A stretch of DNA of 64,000 nucleotides from JBEEOW01 sp041191405 (GTDB taxonomy: Bacteria; Bacteroidota; Bacteroidia; Cytophagales; UBA9547): positions 46,369 to 110,368 of the forward strand of contig JBEEOW010000011.1 in the NCBI GenBank assembly GCA_041191405.1, read 5' to 3'. Below the pieces are notes generated by a model, which saw only the letters and a program-made list of their open reading frames with translations, was not told the DNA's origin and did no database searches. This document shows, piece after piece, positions 23,353 through 33,097 of the stretch. Numbering within the stretch: position 1 is the stretch's first letter; each line of letters begins with the position of its first letter. The translations under genes and the position numbers were made by a program.

Positions 23353-25995
23353 ATGAATAATAAATCACTCATTTCTGCGAGTTTTTTGTTTTTAGGAACA
23401 TTAACTAGCATTCATGCTCAAACAAAACCTGCTGTAACAGCCAAACCTAAGGCTAAAGTTACGGAATCTGTAAGTGTTGGTCCGTGGACTGCAAACGACT
23501 TAAAAATTAGTTGGGAAGTTCTTGAAAACAACGTGAACAATGAAACCAATTTCAAATCAAGACTGGTTATTAAAAACACTGGTAAAAAGAATGTTAACGG
23601 TAATGAGTTTAACCTTTACTTTAACTTTGCTCGTAAAATTAAATCTGATTTAGTTGAAGGAAAAGCTTCTATCAAACAAATAAATGGTGACTTTTTTCAG
23701 TTAACTCCAAACGCTGATTTAGTTATTAAAGCTGGCGAAAGTATTACAGTTGATTTTATTTCGGCTGACTGGGCAATCAATTATTCTGATGCACCTGCAG
23801 GTTTATATATTATTAAATTAGACCCAGCTACAAAAAAAGAATTAGGTTCAGAAATTGTTAAAAACTTTTCAGTAAAACCATTTGTAAATGAAAAACAATA
23901 CAAACGTTTTTCAGGAGATAAATCACCATTATTTACTCCAAAATTAAATTTTGACCAAAATAAACAAGTTGTTAAAACTAAACTTGAAGCAGGTAGAATT
24001 ATCCCTACTCCGCTTAAAGTGGATGTGCATACTGGTGCATTAACTTTAACGGCAGCTTATAAAATCAATGCCTTACCAACGCTTTCTAACGAAAAACAAT
24101 TATTAAAATCGTTTTTAGAAACAAGTGTTGGCGTAGCAAAAGCTGGTGAAGCTACTACAAGTATCAATTTATCTGTTAGTCCTGAAGTTACTGGTTCAGA
24201 AGCATATAAATTAACAATCAATGCAAAAGGAATTGATATTGTTGGATCAAACCTTGCTGGTGTATTTTATGGTATTCAATCATTAAAAGCATTATTCCCT
24301 GCAAAAGCATTTGGTAAAGCACAAGCAGCAGTAAGTTTGCCTTATATTGATGTAGAAGATGCTCCAAGATACGATTTTAGAGGTTTACACCTTGACGTTG
24401 CTCGTAACTTTCAAACTAAAAAATCTATTTTGAAATTATTAGATGCAATGGCATTTTACAAATTAAATAAATTCCATTTTCACTTAACTGATGATGAAGG
24501 TTGGAGATTAGAAATTCCTACCTTACCTGAGTTAACATCAGTTGGAGGTTCTCGTTCTCATAGTTCAAATTCAAATGAAATTGTTCCTTCATTTGGTTCA
24601 GGACCAAACAAAACTTATTCTGGTTCAGGATTTTATACCAAGGCAGAATTTATTGAAATATTAAGATATGCAAATGAGCGTCATATTGAAGTAATTCCAG
24701 AAATTGATGTACCTGGTCACTCAAGAGCAGCAATCAAAGCGATGGATGCTCGTTATGAGCGTTTGATGAAAGAAGGCAAAACTGCTGAGGCTACCAAATA
24801 TTTATTAAGAGATTTATCAGACGAATCGAAATATTCATCAGTTCAAATGTGGACTGATAACGTGGTTTGTATTTGTCAAGAATCGGCATTTAATTTTGTA
24901 GATGCAGTAGTAAATGATATTGCTTTAATGTATAAAGAAGCAAATGCACCATTAACTACTTTACATATTGGTGGTGACGAAGTTCCTCATGGTGTATGGG
25001 AAGGTTCTGCAGCTTGTAAACAATTAATGGCAAAAGATACAACTATTAAAAGTGTTGATGTTGCTGCCGCTGTTTTCTTGAAAAGATTGAGTAAATCACT
25101 TGAAAAATACCATGTTAAAGTTGCAGGTTGGGAAGAAATTGCTTTCAAAAAAGTGAAAAGCGAAAACGGTGAAACTAAACATGTACCAACAGCTGAATTT
25201 GTAAATGGTAATTATCAAGTTTATGTTTGGAATAACGTTTGGGGTTGGGGAAGCGAAGATGTTGGATATAAATTAGCTAACTTAGGTTACAAATTAATTT
25301 TAGCAAATGCTACGCACCTTTATTTCGATTTAGCTTACAACAAAGACCCAGAAGAACCAGGATATTACTGGGCAGGATTTTGTGATACTCGTCAGCCATA
25401 CCAATTTATTCCTGATGCATTGTATTACAGCGCTTACGAAGACAGAATGGGCAATCCAATCAATCAAGCAGAAATGTTTAATGGAAAAGATTTACTTCAA
25501 AATCCATCAAATATTTATGGTATTCAAGGACAATTATGGAGTGAAAATATCAAATCTCAAGAATTGTTAGAGTATATGGCATTCCCTAGAGTTATTGCAT
25601 TGGCAGAAAGAGCTTGGGCTTCATCATCAATCACAAACGAATGGAAAGCTATTGGTGACCAAAACTTACGTAAGCAAAAAATGGAAGCTGCTTATGTAAA
25701 CTTTGCAAATATCCTTGGTCAGCAAGAAATGCCACGTTTATCATATATGAATGGTGGTTATGATTATAGAGTTTCACAACCAGGTGTTTCAGTTGAAGGA
25801 GCAATTGCTAAAATCAATATTGAATTCCCTGGTTTAACAATTCGTTATACACTTGATGGTACTGAACCAACTGAAAAAAGCAAAGAAGTTGTAGATGGTA
25901 AAATTACACTTGCTGGTGCAAAAACGTTGAAATTAAAAGCATTTGATGTTAAAGGTAGAGCTTCAAGATTAGTTACAGTTCCTATTGTAAAATAA
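23353..25995 (+). CDS. Secreted beta-N-acetylhexosaminidase, GH20
   Basis: 880 residues from ATG 23353, which starts a clean signal peptide (MNNKSLISASFLFLG...IHA); the earlier GTG at 23287 would bury it. Domain order: N-terminal chitobiase/hexosaminidase carbohydrate-binding-like domain (about 40-190), GH20b domain, GH20 TIM barrel with the catalytic pair D542-E543 in HIGGDEVPHG, and a C-terminal chitobiase-type domain with YTLDGTEPT. It removes terminal GlcNAc or GalNAc from chitin oligosaccharides or glycans in the periplasm or outside. It is monocistronic and closed by a strong terminator. Confidence 0.95.
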   Translation: MNNKSLISASFLFLGTLTSIHAQTKPAVTAKPKAKVTESVSVGPWTANDLKISWEVLENNVNNETNFKSRLVIKNTGKKNVNGNEFNLYFNFARKIKSDLVEGKASIKQINGDFFQLTPNADLVIKAGESITVDFISADWAINYSDAPAGLYIIKLDPATKKELGSEIVKNFSVKPFVNEKQYKRFSGDKSPLFTPKLNFDQNKQVVKTKLEAGRIIPTPLKVDVHTGALTLTAAYKINALPTLSNEKQLLKSFLETSVGVAKAGEATTSINLSVSPEVTGSEAYKLTINAKGIDIVGSNLAGVFYGIQSLKALFPAKAFGKAQAAVSLPYIDVEDAPRYDFRGLHLDVARNFQTKKSILKLLDAMAFYKLNKFHFHLTDDEGWRLEIPTLPELTSVGGSRSHSSNSNEIVPSFGSGPNKTYSGSGFYTKAEFIEILRYANERHIEVIPEIDVPGHSRAAIKAMDARYERLMKEGKTAEATKYLLRDLSDESKYSSVQMWTDNVVCICQESAFNFVDAVVNDIALMYKEANAPLTTLHIGGDEVPHGVWEGSAACKQLMAKDTTIKSVDVAAAVFLKRLSKSLEKYHVKVAGWEEIAFKKVKSENGETKHVPTAEFVNGNYQVYVWNNVWGWGSEDVGYKLANLGYKLILANATHLYFDLAYNKDPEEPGYYWAGFCDTRQPYQFIPDALYYSAYEDRMGNPINQAEMFNGKDLLQNPSNIYGIQGQLWSENIKSQELLEYMAFPRVIALAERAWASSSITNEWKAIGDQNLRKQKMEAAYVNFANILGQQEMPRLSYMNGGYDYRVSQPGVSVEGAIAKINIEFPGLTIRYTLDGTEPTEKSKEVVDGKITLAGAKTLKLKAFDVKGRASRLVTVPIVK

Positions 25996-26020
25996 GGTTT
26001 TAACTACTTTCTCTTAAAGT

Positions 26021-26059
26021 AAAAATCCCTCAAGAATGGTTTTCTTGAGGGATTTTTTT
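26021..26059 (+). terminator. Terminator of the hexosaminidase gene
   Basis: Arms AAAAATCCCTCAAGAA and TTCTTGAGGGATTTTT pair perfectly around a four-base loop, with a T-run. Confidence 0.9.
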
Positions 26060-26166
26060 GTTGCATTACAAAATAAAACAATTCAAACTTCGCATCTAAA
26101 ACTTGAAATCGAATTAATTACATTTCATTATTAATATTTTTAAAAAAACTAATAAATATAGCCCCA

Positions 26167-27220
26167 TTAAAGCAAACCTTCCATATCAAAAACCATTAAC
26201 TCTCCATTGCCTAACAACTGATACAACTTGCCATCTTGAAGAACAGGTTTACTCTCTCTGATAGGAATTGATGCTTTTCGTTCCTTTGCCGTTTGTTTTA
26301 TATTAAAAACATGTTCTATTTCCAACGTTTCTTTATTTAAAAAAATAATATGAATACCCGCCCTATAAGTAAAAATAACATGCTTATCTGTTAAATTTAT
26401 TTCCGTGTAAGCTAAACTCTCATTTCCACTTGAAAACATAGACCTCTCAATTGTTTTACTTGTAATTTGATTGCCTGTATCTGCATTAAACCTAGAAAAA
26501 ATATCTACTGCCCCTACCTCTACATGAGAATAGATGATACCATTTTCATACACTTGACGACCATGTCCTTTGTGCTCTTTGTTATATATTAATTCACCTG
26601 TGTGAACATTTAAGGCCGTTAATGTTTTATAGGTAGTGAATATTAACAAATCTTTGTGAAACACAAATGGGATACTTGTATTTATTATATTATTTAATTC
26701 AGATGCATATTCTTCAGGTATAACAGATAACGCATCAAATTTCCAAAGTAATTCACCCGTGCTTAAATTAATAACTCTAATGTCATCTAAAATTTTATTT
26801 GTATTAAAAATAGAGATAATAATTTTTTCATTAAAATACCTTACTCCCCTTGGTAAATCCTCGAAACTGATTTTTTTTTAGAATCTCATTAGTATCTAAA
26901 TTAACAAAAAAATATACTCTCTGATTGATACTTTTAACTACTGCAATATTATTGAATGACGCTCCCTCAAACTCACCACCCTCTATATTTAATCTATGAG
27001 CTTCATTATCATGAACAAATACATCACCAGAAGTCAACACATAATTAAATATAGTATTAAAAAGGGTTGAACCACTACATTCTTCTCCTTCATTTTCTAA
27101 ATTTTTAAGAACAATCTTACATTTTTTGTCATAGCTAATTATAACAAGCTTATCCCCTTCTTGTACTACAAAACTTCTAACATTACTGTACTTTAAATAT
27201 GTAATTAATGACTGTTTCAT
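26167..27220 (-). pseudogene. PQQ-like beta-propeller protein, split by a frameshift in an A9 run
   Basis: Two minus-strand frames (26831-27220, 129 residues; and the frame ending at 26167) belong to one protein. The first half ends ...NEILKKNQFRG in the wrong frame; deleting one base from the nine-base homopolymer at 26871-26879 gives ...EILKKISFEDLPRGVRYF, after which the second frame stays open through VINLSTGELLWKFD and TALNVHTGEL to the end. These TGEL repeats are typical of PQQ-like or quinoprotein beta-propellers. The repaired protein is about 350 residues, with no signal peptide. The lesion may be a true pseudogene, slippage-based phase variation or a sequencing error. Confidence 0.75.
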
Positions 27221-27293
27221 TTTTCAAATTTTGAATTAGTATATCTACAAAAATATTTTTATCTATTGTTGAGATACCAATATTTGTTTTTTC

Positions 27294-27638
27294 CTACCCT
27301 CCTATTTTCTTTGCTTTATAACCGTCTTTAATTAACATTTCCAAAATTTTATCTCTAAAATCACCTTGGATTAAAATTTCACCATCTTTAGCAGAGCCAC
27401 CAACGCCACATTTGTTCTTCAAAAGTTTAGCAAGTGATTCTAAATCAGCAGTTGTACCAACAAATCCTGTAATTAAAGTTACTTGCTTTCCACCACGAGC
27501 TTTTTTATCTAATTGTACTCTAATTTGCTGTTGTTGAGGAGGAAGCGTTTCTTGTTCTTCTTCACCTTCGTATTGGTATTCAAAATTAGAATCTGTTGAA
27601 TAAACAACTCCTTGACGTTCTTTTTTATTTTTAGACAT
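27294..27638 (-). CDS. SUI1/eIF1-like (YciH) protein
   Basis: 114 residues from the ATG at 27638 (MSKNKKERQGVVYST). The earlier ATG at 27668 would translate an intergenic repeat unit as protein, which is unlikely. The C-terminal SUI1 fold is clear: KQVTLITGFVG, LAKLLKNKCGVGGSAKDGEILIQGD, and the ending YKAKKIGG. YciH-type proteins resemble eukaryotic eIF1 and influence start codon selection; their exact bacterial role is unsettled. It is preceded by a charged, Gln-rich linker. Confidence 0.88.
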   Translation of the reverse strand: MSKNKKERQGVVYSTDSNFEYQYEGEEEQETLPPQQQQIRVQLDKKARGGKQVTLITGFVGTTADLESLAKLLKNKCGVGGSAKDGEILIQGDFRDKILEMLIKDGYKAKKIGG

Positions 27639-27644
27639 GGATGT

Positions 27645-27690
27645 TAGTGGATAATTGAAAGTTGACAATTGATAGTTTAAAGTTAATAAT
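27645..27690. repeat. AATTGACAATTGATAG-type repeat
   Basis: The units GATAATTGAAAGTTGACAA and TTGATAGTTTAAAG are in the orientation opposite to those at 21576-21608. The run overlaps the alternative upstream start codon of the SUI1 gene. Confidence 0.55.
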
Positions 27691-27734
27691 AAATTTAAAT
27701 TATTTAACTCTGCATTTTCAGATTATTTCAATTT

Positions 27735-27847
27735 CCCTAGGGTTGAAACCATAGGCTATAAAATTGTTCGTCCCGCTAGGACGTCTTAGTATAACAATTA
27801 GTCCCAGAGGGACGATGATATCATAGCCATGGGTTTTAACCCAAGGG
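27735..27847. repeat. 113-bp palindromic intergenic element
   Basis: The ends CCCTAGGGTTGAAACC and GGTTTTAACCCAAGGG are imperfect inverted repeats, continued inwards by ATAGGCTAT facing ATAGCCATG. The interior holds two small hairpins (CGTCCCGCTAGGACG and GTCCCAGAGGGAC). It has no reading frame and is richer in GC than its surroundings, as expected of a MITE or REP-like repeat. Confidence 0.75.
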
Positions 27848-27883
27848 TTTTAAATCTAATAAAGTGAAGATACATTTCACTTC

Positions 27884-28798
27884 TCACCTACCCATCAACA
27901 CTTTCAATGCTTTATTAATCACTTTAATTTCTAAATCAGCTTTGGTTTCGTGAGGTTCACCATCAATATGAATCATGCCTTTTTGCTTTCTCTTTATAGT
28001 TAATGAAGGTGTTTTCCAATATTCAACATAGCCTGAATTATGAATTTTTTTGGTAAATAAAGTACTTACTAATACAGGTAAATATCTCCATTTCAATGGT
28101 TTCATTACACAAATATCCAATAAACCATCTTGAATATCAGCAAGAGGAGCTATATGTGCATTGTTTCCAAATTGCGATGAATTAGCAAAACTTATTAAAA
28201 ATGCATTTCTTTTTTCTATACTTCCATCTGGGAAAACCAATTCATAATCTTGTGATTCGTAGCTATTAAACTCTTTTACAGAAGATGTAATATAAGTTTT
28301 TAATCCTCGCCCCTTTTGGGTTGCAAACACAGCCCCAATATGTGCATCAAAGCCAGTTCCTGCTACATTTACAAAGGGAATATCATTTACAGTTCCTACA
28401 TCAATTTTAGCAATTTTAGCATTATTTATAAATGCAATAGCAAGTTTTGAATCCATAGGAACGCCTAAAAATCTCGCTAATCCATTACCAGAACCAAAAG
28501 GTAAAATCCCCATTGCAACATCTGTATGAATTAATCCTTGCATCACTTCATTCACTGTACCATCTCCACCGGTTGCTATTACAATTGAGAATTTCCAATT
28601 TGCATTTTTAGCCAAAGTAGTTGCATGTCCAACAGATTGAGTATAAGTAATTTCGTATTCAAATTTGTTCAAATCTAAATTATTTGCAATCAAATCAGGA
28701 AGCGATTTTTTACTGCGAGTACCCGCTTTGGGGTTTATAATAAACAATATTTTTTCTTTCAAAACTATCTCATTTTCATCGCAAAATACATCATCCAA
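27884..28798 (-). CDS. Diacylglycerol kinase-family lipid kinase (YegS/BmrU type)
   Basis: 304 residues with the nucleotide-binding NPKAG near residue 22, the catalytic-domain signature ATGGDGTVNEV, LPFGSGNGLARFLG, and the C-terminal DGEPHE. The family phosphorylates diacylglycerol, sphingosine or related lipids at the membrane; the substrate here is not determined. No neighbour helps. A TATTTTTG -7-like box on the minus strand stands about 73 bases upstream, near 28871. Confidence 0.9.
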   Translation of the reverse strand: MDDVFCDENEIVLKEKILFIINPKAGTRSKKSLPDLIANNLDLNKFEYEITYTQSVGHATTLAKNANWKFSIVIATGGDGTVNEVMQGLIHTDVAMGILPFGSGNGLARFLGVPMDSKLAIAFINNAKIAKIDVGTVNDIPFVNVAGTGFDAHIGAVFATQKGRGLKTYITSSVKEFNSYESQDYELVFPDGSIEKRNAFLISFANSSQFGNNAHIAPLADIQDGLLDICVMKPLKWRYLPVLVSTLFTKKIHNSGYVEYWKTPSLTIKRKQKGMIHIDGEPHETKADLEIKVINKALKVLMGR

Positions 28799-28893
28799 AA
28801 TAAATTAATATAAAATTGAAGTTATTTTTTCAATATATTTTTTATTTAAGCTAAGATTTATTGATTTTTACAAAAATATACTGAAAAATAGAG

Positions 28894-29631
28894 ATGAGTG
28901 AATTTGTTTTTAAAGAAGTTGATGAGGAAGGCTTAGATGTTTTAAATGTAGTAAGCGAAGCAAAAAGTTTTAACGAGTGGATGTACAAAACAGTAAGTAA
29001 GCACTGTTCTGGATCTATTCTTGAAATTGGTAGCGGTATTGGAAATATCTCTGAGCAATTTTTAAAAAATGGATTTAATTTAACGGTATCAGATATCAGA
29101 GATAACTATTGTGGTTATCTTGAAAAAAACTTAAAACATTTCCCCAATTTACAAGGAATTGTTAAAATGGATTTAACTGATCCTGAATTTGATACAAAAT
29201 TTGCTCATTTATTAGGTACTTTTGATGCTGTTTTTGCAATGAATGTTGTTGAACATATTCTTGACGATAAACTTGCTCTTGCAAATGCTAAAAAATTATT
29301 AAAACAAGGTGGAAAATGTATTATTTTAGTTCCAGCTTATCAGTTTTTATACAATAAATTTGATAAAGAGTTAGAACATTACAGAAGATATACCCAGAAG
29401 TCTTTGAATAAAATATTCTTAGAGAATGATTACAAAATTGTTCATAATCAGTATTTTAATTTAGCTGGAATTCCAGGATGGTATGTTTCTGGTAAATTAC
29501 AAGGAAACAAAACTATACCTGCGGGACAAATGAAATTATACGATTTATTGGTTCCTATTTTTAAACTAGCTGATTTATTGACTTTCAATACTATGGGACT
29601 TTCAGTAATTACTGTCGGACAAAAAAAATAA
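28894..29631 (+). CDS. Class I SAM-dependent methyltransferase
   Basis: 245 residues with the SAM-binding motif LEIGSGIGNISEQF, the acidic strand VSDIRD, and the post-motif FDAVFAMNVVEHI. This is the methyltransferase type 11/12 group, with a C-terminal extension (YKIVHNQYFNLAGIPGW) common in polyprenol or glycan-linked members. The substrate is unknown. It is five bases upstream of the CtpA protease gene, so they form an operon. Confidence 0.88.
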   Translation: MSEFVFKEVDEEGLDVLNVVSEAKSFNEWMYKTVSKHCSGSILEIGSGIGNISEQFLKNGFNLTVSDIRDNYCGYLEKNLKHFPNLQGIVKMDLTDPEFDTKFAHLLGTFDAVFAMNVVEHILDDKLALANAKKLLKQGGKCIILVPAYQFLYNKFDKELEHYRRYTQKSLNKIFLENDYKIVHNQYFNLAGIPGWYVSGKLQGNKTIPAGQMKLYDLLVPIFKLADLLTFNTMGLSVITVGQKK

Positions 29632-29635
29632 TTCA

Positions 29636-31231
29636 ATGAATAGCAATTCAAAAATTATTATCCCAATTGTATTCTGTGGTGCATTAGCTATTGGAGTATT
29701 TGTTGGTTCATTTTTTTTCGGTTCAAAAATGTATGGAAATGGCACTCATTCTTCACTTACAAAGTTGAATGAAATTTTGCATTACATTGAAAGAGATTAT
29801 GTTGAAAAAGTGAATACAGATTCTCTCATTGACCATAATATTCAAGATATTTTATCTAAACTCGACCCACATTCGGCATATATTTCTAACGAAGATATTG
29901 ATTTAGCTCATTCTCAACTTGAGGGTGCTTTTGAAGGTATAGGTGTTGAATTTCAAATCATTGAAGATACAATTACAGTTGTTTCTGCCATTTCTGGTGG
30001 ACCTTCTGAGGCACTTGGAATCCAGTCTGGAGATAGAATTGTAAATGTTGATGGTAAAAATGTTGCAGGTGTTAAAATAACCACCGAACAAGTTTTTAAA
30101 CATTTAAGAGGTAAAAAAGGAACAATTGTAAAAGTAAAAATTAAAAGAAATGGCGAAGCTAATTTATTGACTTACAATATTTCTCGAGATAAAATATCTA
30201 CTCATTCAGTTGAAATTGCCTATATGGCTCAACCAACTGTTGGTTATATTAAAGTTACTCGATTTGCAGAAAATACCCATTCTGAATTTCACCAAGCATT
30301 GGTTGATTTAAAGAAAAAAGGAATGCAAAAACTGGTTTTAGATTTAAGAGAAAACCCTGGAGGATATCTTGACCAAGCGGTAAAAATTGTAGATGATTTA
30401 TTGATGGATAATAAGTTAGTAGTTTATACAGACGGAAAAGGAACTCAATATGACTCAAAATATTTAACTGAAACCAAAGGCGAATTTGAAACTCAACCAA
30501 TTATTGTTTTAATCAATGAAGGTTCAGCATCTGCTTCAGAAATTGTTTCAGGAGCTTTACAAGACCATGACAGAGCATTGATTATGGGACGTCGTTCTTT
30601 TGGTAAAGGCTTAGTGCAAAGACCAATAGAATTAAATGATGGTTCTGAAATTAGATTAACCATTTCAAAATATTTTACTCCAAGTGGTAGATGTATTCAA
30701 AAACCATTTTCAGATGATTATGATTTAGAAATTGTGAAACGTTATGAAAATGGCGAATATTATCACAAAGATTCTACAAAACAAGACACAAAGCAAAAAT
30801 TCAAAACCGAAAAAGGTAGAACAGTTTATGGCGGTGGTGGCATCATGCCAGATGTATTTGTACCAAGAGATACAACTGATTACACACCTCTTTTAGGCGA
30901 ATTATATAGCAAAAATTTACTAAGAGAATTTGCTTTAAAATATACTACTGCAAATAAAGCATTGTTGAAAAATCAGTCCTTTGAAAAGTTTAATGCAACT
31001 TTCAAATTTACACCTCAACTTCAAGCACAATTTAAAGCAATCATTACCAAAAATAATATTAAATTTACCGACAAAGAATTTAATCATTCATTAAAGTTAA
31101 TTGAAATTGATATTAAGGCATTTATTGCCAAAAACACTTGGGGCAATGAAGCATTTTGGAAAGTATTTCAACAACAAGATGTATTGTTAAATAAAGCATT
31201 CAAATCATTTCCTTTAGCTGAGAAATTATAA
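29636..31231 (+). CDS. CtpA-type carboxy-terminal processing protease (S41)
   Basis: 531 residues with an N-terminal membrane anchor (about residues 7-28), a PDZ domain (about 85-170), and the S41 protease domain with the catalytic Ser299 in EGSASASEI and Lys324 in RSFGKGLVQ, 25 residues apart as in the family. A C-terminal extension of about 110 residues follows the protease core. These enzymes cut periplasmic proteins at their C-terminus. Translation is probably coupled to the methyltransferase upstream. Confidence 0.94.
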   Translation: MNSNSKIIIPIVFCGALAIGVFVGSFFFGSKMYGNGTHSSLTKLNEILHYIERDYVEKVNTDSLIDHNIQDILSKLDPHSAYISNEDIDLAHSQLEGAFEGIGVEFQIIEDTITVVSAISGGPSEALGIQSGDRIVNVDGKNVAGVKITTEQVFKHLRGKKGTIVKVKIKRNGEANLLTYNISRDKISTHSVEIAYMAQPTVGYIKVTRFAENTHSEFHQALVDLKKKGMQKLVLDLRENPGGYLDQAVKIVDDLLMDNKLVVYTDGKGTQYDSKYLTETKGEFETQPIIVLINEGSASASEIVSGALQDHDRALIMGRRSFGKGLVQRPIELNDGSEIRLTISKYFTPSGRCIQKPFSDDYDLEIVKRYENGEYYHKDSTKQDTKQKFKTEKGRTVYGGGGIMPDVFVPRDTTDYTPLLGELYSKNLLREFALKYTTANKALLKNQSFEKFNATFKFTPQLQAQFKAIITKNNIKFTDKEFNHSLKLIEIDIKAFIAKNTWGNEAFWKVFQQQDVLLNKAFKSFPLAEKL

Positions 31232-31253
31232 TTTATTGTATTTCAGTAATTTT

Positions 31254-31294
31254 AATAAAGCCAAGTGTTAGTAATACTTGGCTTTATTTTTTTA
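31254..31294 (+). terminator. Terminator of the methyltransferase-protease operon
   Basis: Arms AATAAAGCCAAGT and ACTTGGCTTTATT with a nine-base loop and a T-run. Confidence 0.88.
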
Positions 31295-31384
31295 AAGGTT
31301 TTAATAATCAAAATATCAATTTCATTTCAATTTCCTCTCACAAAAACACTTCAAATAATCACTCAATAAATTCCTTTTTTTTAC

Positions 31385-31392
31385 TATATTTG
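31385..31392 (+). promoter_or_regulatory. Candidate -7 box (TATATTTG) of the gatC-gatA-gatB/aspS operon
   Basis: Fits TAnnTTTG and lies 41 bases upstream of the gatC ATG. No -33 TTTG is visible at the proper distance, so the match is only suggestive. Confidence 0.4.
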
Positions 31393-31433
31393 AGGTTTGG
31401 TAAAGGATTGAGCATTTCGCAAAAAATACATAT

Positions 31434-31700
31434 ATGGCTAAATTAATGACGCTAGATGTTTTATCTAGTATAAAAGGAGCTACATCATCAAAGGCGGTTG
31501 AAGAACTTTTTCAAACCATCAAAGGTGCACATTTAGATACTTCTTCTGCGGAAATAAGTAATAATCATGTGGTTACGCTTGATGATTTGCGTGAGGATAA
31601 AGTAATTGAAAGTTCTGAATTAGAGCGTTCTATTATCAAAGGTAATTTCCCTAAAGAAAAAAACGGATATTTAGTTGTAGCAAAAGTAATTGAAAACTAA
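31434..31700 (+). CDS. gatC: Divergent GatC, subunit C of the tRNA-dependent amidotransferase
   Basis: The 88-residue product is recognisable as GatC in its C-terminal half: LDDLREDKVIESSELERSI then KNGYLVVAKVIEN mirrors the family pattern LREDEV...DGYFxVPKVIE. The first 45 residues do not show the usual N-terminal GatC helix motif. Position supports the call: it ends in a TAATG overlap with gatA, which in turn overlaps gatB by one base. GatC wraps around the GatA-GatB interface and stabilises the complex. Confidence 0.75.
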   Translation: MAKLMTLDVLSSIKGATSSKAVEELFQTIKGAHLDTSSAEISNNHVVTLDDLREDKVIESSELERSIIKGNFPKEKNGYLVVAKVIEN

Positions 31701-33097
31701 TGGCTTCTGAAATTTTAAGAATACACAATATGCTAGTTGAAGGCAAAATTTCATGTACTCAATTGGTACAAGAAAAATTAGACCTTTTAGCAAAAAATAC
31801 CCACAATACGGTAAACTTTTTATTGTCTGACAAGGCAATTGATTTAGCCAAAAAAGTGGACGAAAAAATCAAAAACGGAGAAAAAATCGGTTTGCTTGAA
31901 GGTATTCCTTTTGGTGTGAAAGATGTTTTTCTTGTACAAGGAAGTCCAGCTTCGGCTAGTTCTGATTTTTTAAAGAAATATACTTCTCCATATACAGCAA
32001 CTGCCATTCAAAAATTATTAGATGCAGGAGCAATTCCTTTGGTTAAAGAAAACTGCGATAGTTTTGGTCACGGTAGTACCAATGAAAATACAGTTTTTGG
32101 TCCTGCAAAAAATGCATTAAATGATGCCTTAGTTGCTGGTGGTTCAAGTGGTGCAAGTGCAGTAAATGTTGCTAAAAATTATACAGTATTCTCAATTGGT
32201 GGCGATACTGGAGGTTCTATTCGTCAGCCAGCTGGTTACAACAAAGTATTTGGTTTAAAACCTACTTATGGACGTGTATCTCGCTATGGTATAATGGCTT
32301 ATGCATCTTCAACGGATTGTGTTGGCCCAATTGCTTCAAGTTTAGAAGATATTGAAATAGTGTTAAATACCATTAGTGGTAAAGATTATCATGATCAAAC
32401 TACTTATGCTTCTACTCCTGTTGATACAACAAAAGCTTTAGATAAATCACAAATTACAGTTGGTTACTACACCGAATTTGTTGAAAATAAAGGACTTGAT
32501 GCTCAATTCAAACAAAAGTTTTTAACTTTGTTAGATAAAATTAAAGCACAAGGTATTCAAGTAAAAGCATTAAACTTCAAAAATGCAGATACCTTAGTAT
32601 CAACTTATTATGCTTTAGCAATGGCCGAAACTGCCTCTAACTTGGCTCGTTTGGATGGCTCAATGTATGGCGAACGTGTTGAAGCTGAATCATTGAAAGA
32701 TAGCTATTCTATCACTCGTTCAGAAAACTTTACAGAAGAAACAAAACGCAGAATTGTGGGTGGTAACCAAGTGTTATCTCAAGGACATTCTGATGAAATA
32801 TATTTGAAAGCAAGTGCTTTACGCAGACAAATTATGGAACACTTTGCACAAGATTTTGAGCAAGTATCTGTAATATTATCTCCTGTAACTCCTACCCTTC
32901 CTCCTGCCATTGGAAATAGTTTAAAAGATCCATTGGCAATGTATTTATCTGATATTTACACTATTGGCTTTAGTTTAGGTGAATTACCAACTTTAACTTC
33001 ACCGATCGGGACTGAAACAGGGGTACAAATCACTGCAGCCAAAAAACAAGAAGAAACAATTTTAAGCTTTGCTAAATTCCTAAACGAAATACAGTAA
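31700..33097 (+). CDS. gatA: GatA, amidase subunit of Asp/Glu-tRNA amidotransferase
   Basis: 465 residues. The amidase-signature triad is complete and correctly spaced: Lys74 (GVKDVF), cis-Ser149 (AGGSSGASA) and nucleophile Ser173 (DTGGSIRQPAG). The family stretch KPTYGRVSRYG follows. GatA releases ammonia from glutamine (or asparagine) and sends it to GatB for amidation of Asp-tRNA-Asn or Glu-tRNA-Gln. It starts on the last base of gatC and ends overlapping gatB by one base, so the three subunits are translationally coupled. Confidence 0.95.
   Translation: MASEILRIHNMLVEGKISCTQLVQEKLDLLAKNTHNTVNFLLSDKAIDLAKKVDEKIKNGEKIGLLEGIPFGVKDVFLVQGSPASASSDFLKKYTSPYTATAIQKLLDAGAIPLVKENCDSFGHGSTNENTVFGPAKNALNDALVAGGSSGASAVNVAKNYTVFSIGGDTGGSIRQPAGYNKVFGLKPTYGRVSRYGIMAYASSTDCVGPIASSLEDIEIVLNTISGKDYHDQTTYASTPVDTTKALDKSQITVGYYTEFVENKGLDAQFKQKFLTLLDKIKAQGIQVKALNFKNADTLVSTYYALAMAETASNLARLDGSMYGERVEAESLKDSYSITRSENFTEETKRRIVGGNQVLSQGHSDEIYLKASALRRQIMEHFAQDFEQVSVILSPVTPTLPPAIGNSLKDPLAMYLSDIYTIGFSLGELPTLTSPIGTETGVQITAAKKQEETILSFAKFLNEIQ

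Noticed and set aside
31434..31700. Considered calling this small gene simply hypothetical
   Set aside because: The C-terminal LREDKV...GYLVVAKVIE pattern and the one-base overlap with gatA make GatC the better call.
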